The notes under the pieces are model-generated. The model made no database searches and had not been told where the DNA came from. It saw only the letters and a list, made by a program, of their open reading frames with translations. Both the position numbers and the translations under genes were made by a program. Below are positions 38,486 through 48,808 of a stretch of DNA of 64,000 nucleotides, one piece after another (the first letter of the stretch is position 1; the number at the start of each line of letters is the position of its first letter). Source of the DNA: Nomia melanderi (lineage: Eukaryota; Arthropoda; Insecta; Hymenoptera; Halictidae); contig NC_134999.1 of assembly GCF_051020985.1 (NCBI RefSeq), positions 32,707,160 to 32,771,159 on the forward strand, written 5' to 3'.

Positions 38486-41400
38486 GCCACCGATGCTGCC
38501 TGGCGCGGTCCGCGGGGTCGAAGCCAAATCCAATTACTTTTATTCGGGCGAAATGAGTGCAGCTAAGTCATTAATACTAATCAATGGTGCCGGGACCCGC
38601 GGCGGCGCTGGGCATCCCGCTTGCTCTGCCCCGGACCGCGCTCCGCCGCCGCCGCCGCCACCGCCGCTGCGTTCCACACGAATTACCCATAACTCAAACG
38701 CCTCGGAATGACTTTATTGCAAAAAACTTGCGCTTTTGCGTACCGGCAGGCCAGCCGAGCCGCTTCTCTCCCGTCCTATCCGCATTGTTAAAGGCTCCCG
38801 TGCCGATAAGTAATGTTTATTGTTGCATTTCCAACGACCGTGTATCCCAATCCTGCCATACCGCCGCCGCCACCCTCTTCGACGCCACCCCCGCTCTTTT
38901 TTTTCCGCTCGCCCGCCCGCTACCGCTCTTTTTTTCGCCACCATCCTCCCTCTGATCCTCGCCCCGCCGCTCTTCGTCCCTACCACGGTACACAACACCG
39001 CCGACCTCGTCCGCGACCCACCCCGAACCGATCCCTTTTCCTCCGACCCCTCCGCCCCCGTTCGCTCCGGGTCCCTCTCGGCCAGAGAACGTTGCACCAC
39101 GGTTTTTCGCATTAGCAAGATGGCCCGTGAGGTCCGGCTAACGATTTTTTACTGCCCGGACACCCGCGAACGAACGATCCGTCCCGCGAACGCTCGGTAC
39201 CCGCGGCCGGCGAACCGCTCCGATGACGACGCGGGGATTGGTCCCCGCGGACCGCGGCTCGCGATTTTATGAGTGCCGCGCTCGAGATATTGCCTCGGAT
39301 TTCTTTTTTGGTATCGGCGACTGGTGACGTTTATTTCGATCGCGGAGAAACGTGATTTGCCATTTGGGAGTCTTACACTGGATGATTTGGGATTGTCGAT
39401 GAATGGCCGTGGGCTGAGTTCCTTCATTTGGGACGACTCGAGTAATGAGTTATGCTTTGAATTGAAGTTGCGTGAGTTGAATTAGTACATTTGATTTGTG
39501 ATGATTGTTGAAGGTTTTGAGTGTTTTAAGTGGAATAGGGGAAGCGACGTGGAAGGTAGTGAATTTGAAGCGACGTTAGCTATTGTCGAATGTATTTTGA
39601 ATTACATATGGAATCGCGCTGAATTTTTAGCCGTTGAATTTGGTAGTACAGGTCTCCTTAAAATTCGAAATCGAATTCGGATCTGAATATCAGAATTCAA
39701 TTTCTAGAGGAGAAATTCAGCTCCAAGCGTTCGGAGTTGAATGCAAAGTTTTGAATACATATTCCGATATTCGGTCTTTGGTATCGGTCTTTCACATTTA
39801 AAGCGTGAAACAAATATTCAATCCGTAGGTCCAATTCCGGGGATTCGACGCGTTCAATATTATTCTAATATCGATTGTTCTGTATTCATTACACCAAAAA
39901 GTGTAATCCCTCTCTTATTTTTCTATGCGTGGATCCCCGAAATAAAAAAAAGAAAAGGGAACATTAAAAGGAATTATTGGGTCAGTGTTTTGTTTCGAGA
40001 ATACAGCGAGATATTCTCGCGTTCATCGTGTCTTTTTACATTCATCTATGTAAACCGGCGAATGTGCGATAAGGGTGCGCGCGGGGGTTGGCGGAAAAAA
40101 ATGTGTGCACGTGAACGCTTGAAGTGAGAAGTTTATTCTGAGGTAATTAAAACGAGGAGGAGTGAACTTGTTAACGAAATTGGGAATTCCTGCCAAAATA
40201 CGGAAATGGATGGACAACAATTAGAAACAGTAATGAAGTCAATGAGAGGACGGCCGCGAATTTCGCGCGCGAGAATTTAATGAACGGTGTTACTTTCTAC
40301 TCCGTTTTCACAGAAACTTATTCCCCTCGCCGCTAATTGGCTTAAGAAACCTATCGATACTCCCCGATAAACTTGCCCATTAAGAATTTTTAATACCACT
40401 CTAAAAAAACAAATAAAAAAGCTACCTTCCAATCGGAAACTTTCAAATTACCGTTTCTACCATTTTAAACGACCATTCGGTTCATAACTATAAATATCAC
40501 TAACTAAATCACAACTACATAATAAATAATTATCTCCCGATCGCTTAAACTCACAAATTACAGATAGATCGGACATTTTCATCGCTTCATCCTTTCAAAC
40601 TGTATAAAACGCCAAAGTCTCGTCTTCAATGTAACAAAACCCTAAACGGAGGAATTAAATACGCACGAATTCCCAGTGTCATTAATTACTCCGCGGAAAC
40701 GCGGATTTCCATGAACGTTCTGGTTACGCCAATAGCGAGACCGGAAACGTTCGCCCAGCGAAATCAGCCGAGGATGCGCGAAAATATCTGTTCTCCGGAA
40801 GAACGGCGTTGCGTGCCGGCCATCCATGGAGACCGTCGAACGACGCCGGTATTTGCGCAAGGGGTTGGCCGGCCTGATTAATTTATGCGAAATGCCGAAA
40901 GCCCGTAAACATACGTTCCTACGGCTTACTATATACGTGTACCGCGGGGGCGCACTTTTACAAGCAAAATGGCCGGGCCCGTGCATTCAACTAATCCCCC
41001 TCGCCCCGTCCATTTAATATGGGGAGTCGGCCATACCGTCGGGCATAGCCGTTTACGAATTTGCACGGCGAAAAAAAAAAATTGAACTACCACCGCCGTG
41101 ACTCCTGCGCCTCCTATTTTCGTTCGTTACCTATCGACCGGGCTTTATCTATTTTTTATGCAATGAAATGCCCGGGACCAATGGCAACGCGGCAACCGCT
41201 CGATCCATTGTACGACTTTGACGAAAATTCGAAATTACAGCGTCCGGGGAGACAGGGGGCTGGTTCTCTCCCTTTTGTACGGAAAAAAATGGCAGCGGCC
41301 GCGTTCGAATCATTTGATAACTTCCACTTTTTACCCGGGATTCCGGTGACGCTCGTTATTTTCCCACTCCCTGCGGAATTTTCGCGTGCCCGCCTGCCGT

Positions 41401-42337
41401 CGCCCTTCGAAATCGACACTTTCCGCTGATGAAACTTCCCTGCCGTTGATGGCGACCCGACTCCGTCGCGTTATCGTCCACCGCGTCGTTGCGATTCAGC
41501 AATTCGAAAGTGCAATACTTCGGACGTCTTTCAGCTATCTTGTGTAATGATCAACGGCGTTGACTGTTTCAGGCAAATCAACGTTGAGACTTCTATTGAG
41601 AAGAATATATTCTTGGACTTATATTGCCTCGAATAAAGACATTCCTAGATATTCTAAGTAACAGCTTCTTCCTTTACTAACCGTGACAAATATAATTTTA
41701 AAGCACTCAATTCCGAACAGTAAAAAACGCGGATGCTGCAAAGAATAGAAACCTGCTTAGTTCGCCAGAGGACACTATCAAAGCCGATTTTCACCGATCG
41801 TCATCATTCCCTTAACTAATTAGTCGTTTCCGTCGAGTACGTTCGTCGCAAAGAAATGCCGAGATTTCGTCATAACGAGTATACTCGTCAAAGTAACAGG
41901 TAACTCACGCTTCCGACATTTTTCGGGGACACACTTTTCAAAGAGGTCGCAAACAGCTAACTAGTTAAGCAGCAAACATTCTCAAAGAGCGTCGAGTCGC
42001 GTTGGCTCCACGAAAATTCGCAAATTTTCCGCAGAACACGCGAACATAATTTGGTGAGGGCCGGGAGATCAGCTCCGTGGCCACGTTTAAAGTCGTCCCG
42101 GTTAGCCGAGGAGCTCTCCCCGGATTTATTCATGGCCGAGACCCACCGGGTGACTCCTTTTTCGCGAATTAGCCGTTGGTGTCGACGCTTTAACACGCTT
42201 AATCTGTATCCAACTATGGCGATACACGTTCCGGCATATTTCCATGGCATTATGCAAAGAGGCCGCGTCGGGTAACATTACTTCGTACAACGCCGCCCAT
42301 CGATACGGTACACAAACTAAGTGTACGTGTGTTTATG

Positions 42338-42402
42338 TGAGAAAGAGAGAGAAAGAGGTGAAGACGAAGAGGGAGAGAGAGGGAGAGATAGGGAGAGAGA
42401 AG
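42338..42402. repeat. GA-rich imperfect repeat
   Basis: GAGA/GGGAGA units over 60 bases with GAAGACGAAGA interruptions, nearly all purine on the + strand. Confidence 0.85.
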
Positions 42403-43759
42403 TGTCGCAGGTAAAGCTTCACCGTTGCCCCCGTGCTTACTCCATCGATTTATTATAATTTAGATTGTCTTCTTAGAAGCCGAGTGTACGTGCACGTACG
42501 TATACATAGGAGACGCCTTAATGCGCTGCCGTTCGTTAATTATTCCTCCGGCAGCCCGTAAATATGCATGAATTATATATCGCCCGGCACGAAAGCGCGG
42601 GTATACGGGTCCAATGATTAATACACGCCGCGGATATTTTTTTTTTTCTCTCCGCCTTTTGCCGTCGTTCCCCGTTTTCGATTCGCGTTTTCGCGATCCT
42701 TAGCCACGGGTTTAAGTATTATTAATCGCGCGACGTGTATCGCGCGATCGCGTCTCGCGTAAACGGTATCGCGAGTTTATAATAATTGCTTGGTAATTAC
42801 TTTAATAACGGAAAATTATGTGTGCCCGGACGGTACGAATGCACCGTGTCCGCCTATTCAATATACGGACAAGAATATATAAATTGAGAGCTGGTAGAGT
42901 TTTTAACGAGAGATTGTATGCCACTTACCAATTATGCAGGGGAATTAATTATTCTCACATGAACGTGTTATAAGATACTTCGATCCGATTATCGGTGTAC
43001 CCGTCCATAAACTGATCTCCCCGCAAAAATCCAATAGTATACCTGCAGCCTTGCGATAAAACGACCAAGACACCTCGTACCTAATAATTATACCCAATCT
43101 CCGCGAAACAAAATAATCAGCATTAAGCAGATAATCGAATTAACCCGGCGAATTATAATCTCCGCGCCGCGAGTAAGTACACGTGCGCCGAATATCGCAT
43201 TCGACCGATTTCCTAGACCGGCAGCGGACGGGCGGGCGGGCGGGGCCGCCTTTGTAATCGCGGGTACAATAAAAAATATTCAGTAGCTCGATTGCCAATA
43301 TATCGCGGCCGCGCCGGGGCTGATTGAACGGGCGGCGCGGTGTCTACAATCGGCCGCGCGCGAGCCCGTTAATTTGCCCGGTGCGTGTCGGCCGGCACAA
43401 TAGAAAAATCTCGCGATGCAAATTATTTAGGTTTGCACAATGGTTATCCGGGTCGGAATGAGTCTGCAGTTTTTCGACGCCCGGTCGGGGCCCGGTGTCC
43501 CGGCGCGCTTAAAATCGTATTATCGCGGCCGGATTTCGGTTAACGAGCTTCATTTTCGCCCGAAGAATCGCCGGTGAAAGAGGAACGCGAAACCGTCTCC
43601 GCGCGATGATCGCCCGTCGCGTTTCACGAACGCCGCCGATTGAGAAATCGGAAGCGCGATCGGCACGCCGACGACCCTTGGCATCGATGCACGCGATCTT
43701 TACGTTACCCGCCGAACGATTCGGCTCTCTTTTCGATCCCTGGCATCGTCCGCGGGCGT

Positions 43760-44003
43760 TTAACCCCTTGACCTACAATACTATGTTGGACTAGCGATGA
43801 AAATTTTAAACTGAATGTGAGAAGTCTAAATGTTATTTATTTCCTTTAAATATGAGTCATATATTAGTTGTCTATTATCAATCGTTAACGTTTGGAGTGA
43901 ACATAGACGTAGTACAAGTATTCAGATTCTTTTGCTAATAAGTCGTTAATGATGAAGCAGTTACATTGGTCATAATTAAGAAATCAATAGGGAAAGAGGT
44001 TAA
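43760..44003. mobile_element. TTAA-flanked inverted-repeat element A (MITE-like)
   Basis: The left end is TTAACCCCTTGACCTAC. The right end, reverse-complemented, is TTAACCTCTTTCCCTATT, giving about 13 of 18 matches. The interior is AT-rich, in sharp contrast with the GC-rich sequence immediately to the left (43.2-43.75 kb). It shares its right TTAA with the adjoining element B. The outer ends of the pair match each other better than the two ends of A do, so A plus B may be one element with an internal repeat. Confidence 0.45.
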
Positions 44004-44397
44004 CCCGAGTGCTATGGGCGCATTATTCAACTTGGTAAAACTGAGGAATTACAATTTAATTACAACGTTATTAATTCTATGAGTTACCATATTATATCGA
44101 TCTTCAGATGAAAAATATTCCGTCACCACGGAATAATTCGGCTGGTAGTATTCAGCACTGAACTAACTAGCTCTATAATCGTGTTACACTCGCGACGAAG
44201 ATTTCCAATGAAATTTAACAAACAACACTATTCAATTCTTCTGAATGGAAATTACATATTAATCCTATCAGTGACGATACTTTAGAGCAAACCATGATAT
44301 AGAGCAAGCCTAGAATTTTCTCTTTCCAATGAATTCTTAACAACGAAGCGGTTAGATCGATCAGAGTTCAGAAAGAAATCGTAGAACAACGGGTTAA
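44000..44397. mobile_element. TTAA-flanked element B, adjoining element A
   Basis: It starts TTAACCCGAGTGC at 44000. It ends with GGGTTAA at 44391-44397, whose reverse complement is TTAACCCGTTGTTCTACGAT. That right end matches the left end of element A (TTAACCCCTTGACCTACAAT) at about 16 of 20 positions. The end of B also resembles the end of A (an AAGAAATC...GGTTAA pattern), suggesting a duplicated or nested insertion. The interior is AT-rich and non-coding; GC-rich DNA resumes to the right. Confidence 0.45.
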
Positions 44398-46629
44398 AGC
44401 CCTGCGCGTCTACCATTATTTCGTAGTGAAGCATTTTAACGTCGGCCAGTTGAACCGTGAATGATTATTAATCAATTTTCAGCGTTAAACTTGCCGCCGC
44501 GATAAAAACCGCGGTACGTTAACGAACCACGCGCGTATAATTGAGCATTTCGGCAGGAATGATTGCCAGCCTCCAATAAAACCTTTGCGCGACCCGTTCG
44601 ATTGATTTCGGTCAGTGTAAGGTGGAGGGGAGAAAAAGAGGGCGACGCCGTGGATTTTTTAATGGGCTGGCCCCCTCGTTACGGAACGCCTGCGAGCCTC
44701 TCCGGCCGGAAATTTAATGCCGTTTTGAGAGAATAATAATAGTAATAACAACGAAACGTCTTTATTACGATGTGGGATCAAAGATGAACAAACCCGCGCG
44801 TGGTTTCGCGAAATAAAAGGAACGCCGTTTAACGTAACCTACGCGCGTGTAAGGACACGCCGGGCAAATAATAAAAGAAGGAAGAGAAACGGGGTCGCAA
44901 TAATATTTAACAATGCGCCGTGACATGTATATTTATGAGAAAATAAGTGTAAAGCCCGCGCCTCCGCGTGTCCGCGTTCAGGTCTAACCTAATGAAGCGT
45001 GGAGAATCGTTTTAATATTCTATGCGTGAATTGTGAGTCGACGGCCGCCATAAAACTGAGTTATTTTGTATTTTTACGGTTTCCGCGGATTCAGCGGAGG
45101 CGCGGCCGGATTCAGCGTTCAAGTCGAGGGGAATTTGTTGCGATTTTTGCGGCAACGAACGGCGCGCTACGTGCTTCGCGTTTCGGAAGATATTTATTCG
45201 ATCGTCGATGAACAACTTTATGATGTTTAATGGAAACGCTCGCTTTCGGGCTATCGTACTCTCGACGGAATTATCCGGAGCCAAGCGTTTCTGTCTTTTC
45301 TTTGTTAAAATTCTGATTTGCGCGCAGCCTTTGGATAACGAGGTTTTCTTTGAAGAAATTATGCGATTCGCGTGGAACGCGTTTATCTTATTATATTTTC
45401 AAACGAATCATTCGCAGCTAAATATTGACCCTACTTTTTTGGATTTGTAGAGCCTGGAATATTTTATTTTTTTGTTTCACGAAACTTCACGATTTGTGAA
45501 GCGAATTTTGGAATATTTTGTAAAGTTTAGAACATTTCATTTTCGTGTAGTACGTGGACGATGCGGTTTTCTTTAGAGAAACTTCACGGATTGCGAAGCG
45601 GATTTTGGGAAAAATGATCAACAGTGCTCGGTTGGGGACACACTTTCCCCGGCCATTATCGCCTTATTAATTTTTGAAACGTCACCGGTGCCACCTCGCG
45701 CGCCGGAGTTCCGAGATGAAAAATATAGCCGAAAGCACTTCGCGGTGCACGCCTGTTGCCATCGCAACGGGCCAATACTTTATAATCGTTATCAATACGG
45801 TATAAATACAAGGTTTCAAACGCAGCGTAATAAACGAAATAAAGTATGGCCAATCTCGTTGCAGATCGGCCGCGCTGACTTTCCTCTCGTTTCCACCTAT
45901 TCGCCGCCCTCCGCGATCGCAATTAATAACATTTTTCTCTGTTTGCCTTCTTTCAATTTTCATTAACGTAAAAAAGAAAATACAGGAACCAGCGGTTCTC
46001 GAATTCGCTGAACGCCGAGGCGTTCTGTCATGTATGAATTTTCCAGCGTTGCCCGGTGAATCTGGGTTCGCGATGATCACTGTCAACAAAGGGAAACAAG
46101 CAGTACATTGTGAGTGAAATTATAATGAATTTCAAACCAGTATCACAACATATTGCCTTATATAATCTCTAAACATCGGCATATAATGTATCAAATTACT
46201 ATCATTGGCATTCGGAATTATCAACATTCGTATAATTAGGACTCTAACACGTTTAGAAATCATACGTAATTAACGCATTGCGTACTGGAAACGAGAAATC
46301 TCGTTTTTATTTGAACCTATCTTTCTGACTTTGCTAACTACCAAACCATTTAAAAAGATATTAAATCTTAGAACTGATTACTTGTGGAATATTTATTAAA
46401 TAATAATAAGATATCTGAATATTTTGCATACAGTGATATGTCACGAACTTATATGTTGATCTCATTGAAAGATCAGCTTGTCTTAATATTGTTCATGTTT
46501 TCCCAGTTCTCTGGAACGAAAGTTATGTTGAAAATTCAGGTTGATGCATGGAAGACTGGTATCAATGGATTTTGCTTGTATAATGAGATTGACATCTGAC
46601 TGACGAATTCGAATTTCCGTTTGTTACAG
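44398..46629. other. Noncoding stretch immediately upstream of the first recognised pdm3 exon
   Basis: No exon recognised. The in-frame sequence upstream of the exon at 46630 meets a TGA at 46597-46599 with no ATG in between. The coding sequence therefore does not start here by simple extension. The last 250 bases are AT-rich with a weak pyrimidine tract before the acceptor (TTTCCGTTTGTTACAG), as in an intron. Confidence 0.65.
45481..45613. repeat. Imperfect 97-bp tandem duplication with hairpins
   Basis: GAAACTTCACGATTTGTGAA at 45481 recurs as GAAACTTCACGGATTGCGAA at 45578, both followed by GCGRATTTTGGRA. Each copy is an inverted repeat (CTTCAC...GTGAAG in the first, one mismatch in the second). 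The sequence between the copies is less similar. Confidence 0.65.
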
Positions 46630-46795
46630 GACAGCGATAGGAGTAGCGCTGGCAGTCCAGAGCCGGCCACAACCATCGGCTCGCTCTATGAGAGCCAGAT
46701 GATGATGGACGAGCTGAAGAACTCGCGGAAGAGGCCTGAAAATCTACATCAAGCGAAGCGGGCGGCAATGGCGCAGGCACATCTTAATGGGACAA
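46630..46795 (+). CDS. pdm3: pdm3 (POU class 6) coding exon a, most 5' exon recognised
   Basis: The exon is bounded by TTGTTACAG|GAC and ACA A|GTGAGT. It reads 55 complete codons plus one base (phase 1 at its 3' end). It starts DSDRSSAGSPEP, contains three consecutive methionines (codons 24-26), and then a basic NSRKRPE segment that could aid nuclear entry. It joins the next exon in frame (A+TG makes Met). The acceptor phase is 0, so either an upstream coding exon ends in phase 0 or translation starts at the internal methionines. The S/P-rich composition fits the N-terminal regulatory part of POU6 proteins; assignment rests mainly on the continuous frame to the POU domain. Confidence 0.88.
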
Positions 46796-47726
46796 GTGAG
46801 TGGAATTTTCCTACATTCTTTTCTTTTCATTCTCTCGTTAGATCTCTTGAAAAGTTTTTGCAGAAATTTTATACTCTTAATATACAATTAGCATTGAAAT
46901 AACATTCGACTTCATTTTGAATCTTCATACTAAAAATATTCATTTTTATAGAACTTAATCATTCACTCGGAGTTTTGAATGGATAAATTGTAATATAGTG
47001 AAATCGATGAATTTTTTTGATAAATACTAGATGTTGAATTTTTCTGACGTTATTCTCGTCTGAGCTTCTAAAATCAATGTACCTTTTCCATCGAGCAAAA
47101 ATCAATTTCTTCGGTTCGGACGGTTTTCAATAAGCTCGGTTTTATTTCACTGGCCAAAACACCAGAACGAGTTACCATTCTACTGGGAATTACAAACTCT
47201 CACCAATAAATCGAACTGGCTAGTAGAATGTGAAATAATACTCCGTGGAAATTCTATTTACACGTTGCACGTTTAAATAAGATTGAAACTACATGTAAAC
47301 TTAATTGGCTACAAACTGATAAGCTGGTGATACTTTTCACGATCATTGATTTTCCATGGCGATTCTGTAATCTTTTAATTTCATGCTACAGACAGATGAA
47401 ATGTGAATTGTATTTATATTCCATATGCTTATAACATTAACCCGCATATCCACTCGAGAGTTTCCTCCGAATAATAGCTCTGACACTTGACATTTACTTA
47501 ATAATAGAATCTATCATACAAGCTTACGATATTTTACCATATTAATTACCGACTTTCTCACATCAGTTTTAATTTACGTTATAACGACAGTAATTTGATG
47601 TGTTCATCCTCTCGTACACGTGTTCACCGGTACTTCTAAATAAACATATTGCACAAGGAAGCGAAAAATTCTAAGCTGTCGATGATTCGATCAGGATACA
47701 AGATTTTTCATTTCTGTTTTCGACAG
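46796..47726 (+). other. pdm3: pdm3 intron (931 nt)
   Basis: AT-rich with GTGAGT donor and TTTTCGACAG acceptor. No repeat or additional exon recognised. A lone TTAACCCGCATATCC at about 47438 resembles one end of the TTAA elements but has no partner. Confidence 0.85.
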
Positions 47727-47885
47727 TGGCCGGCATGGTGACCCTGCAGAACCTTCAGAATCTGGCGAGTCTGCAAAACCTGCCGCAAGTCGCCTCGCTA
47801 GCCGCGGGTCTCCAGGGAATGACAGCGGGGCTGACTAACAATCAGCTCATCAACACGCCCTTGAATCTCACTGTCAGCTCATCCG
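47727..47885 (+). CDS. pdm3: pdm3 (POU class 6) coding exon b
   Basis: The acceptor is TTTTCGACAG|TGG and the donor TCC G|GTAGGA. The 159 nt are a multiple of three and phase 1 at both ends, so skipping it would keep the frame. It encodes MAGMVTLQNLQNLASLQNLP and then a V/A/G/L segment ending LINTPLNLTVSSS. Repeated LQNL motifs and hydrophobic spacing resemble the glutamine/leucine-rich region of POU6F2, in which segments such as LPLQNLQ occur. Likely part of the transactivation region. Confidence 0.93.
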
Positions 47886-48616
47886 GTAGGACTTCCAATT
47901 GTCGATTCAAATGGAAACGCGTGTCATAAGTGACGTGAAATTTGAAACCTTCTCCCCCCCGTTTGAATTTTATTTCGTGCCGCTAATTATCTCACCCTTG
48001 AACGACCGTGGACCTAGTAATTTCATACTTCGCTCGTGTACGTAGAAAGGGTTCCACGCTCGAGATTTGAATTTTAATTCGGCGTTACATTAATTTATTC
48101 CAAACCCCATTACCTCGAAGTGCGTCATTTCGCATCCGAAGTATGATTTTTTTTTCGTGTAACCACGGAACCAAAGGAAAATATTTGAATATTCTTTATT
48201 ACTCATTCGCGACAATATTTAATTGCTAATTATACTGTTTATCCGTACGATAATTTATAAATTCATGAAGTACGGAATCTCCAGAAAGCAATTATTACAA
48301 AATATATATATTAAAAACCTGTAAACATAGCGGCGCGCAATTTCAGATTTAAAACGATATTAAAAGTACGCGTTTTATTGTATGAAATATAAAAATTAAT
48401 TTGCACAGGTGAATGTTCGTAACAACCATAATTATATAAAAATATACGCTACACGAACGTATAGTATCGCCACCGTCGATCGGAGGATACGACGGAAATA
48501 AATTTATTTTGATTGTGGTACGCATGGCAAAATCAGCTGACGATTTCGATGAAACCGGTTTGAAGGGGAGATAAGTTAATGACGACCATTTTAAATCCGT
48601 GAATCCCGGTGTTCAG
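47886..48616 (+). other. pdm3: pdm3 intron (731 nt)
   Basis: AT-rich. The acceptor (GGTGTTCAG) has a weak pyrimidine tract and is followed by GTGACA, so AG|GT stands at the junction. No other element seen. Confidence 0.85.
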
Positions 48617-48808
48617 GTGACACTGTCCCAACAGCCTCGAGTACGACGACTGCGCCGCACCTCCTGCCACCAAGTTCGGCGCCAATGGCGACATTACCTC
48701 AGCTATTATCTCAGCCGCAACCGGTTGCAATACCTCAATTCATCCTAACGTCCGGTCAATTGGTTCAAGGCATTCAAGGGGCTCAGCTTCTTATCCCTAC
48801 GTCGCAAG
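48617..48808 (+). CDS. pdm3: pdm3 (POU class 6) coding exon c
   Basis: 192 nt, phase 1 at both ends (symmetric). With the split glycine it reads GDTVPTASSTTTAPHLLPPS and continues to IPQFILTSGQLVQGIQGAQL and LIPTSQ. The FILTSGQLVQ...GAQLLIPT block is a characteristic conserved stretch of POU6 proteins, also found in vertebrate POU6F1/POU6F2-type regulatory regions. The donor is CAA G|GTAAGC. The first two bases after the acceptor are GT, so the acceptor could regenerate a donor. Confidence 0.94.

Larger units (their letters stand above)
28973..43759. other. Noncoding stretch, no gene recognised (right-middle part)
   Basis: No coding exon could be established. The block contains long strand-biased tracts: pyrimidine-rich at about 30.09-30.40, 36.16-36.65 and 38.86-39.08 kb, and purine-rich at about 31.50-31.73 kb. 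It also contains GCC-rich repeats, POU octamers at 33567, 36066 and 43416, and two splice-donor-like sites that could belong to unidentified 5' exons of pdm3 (33335 and 36703; see findings). Open frames here are low in complexity and have no recognisable domains. Confidence 0.6.
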
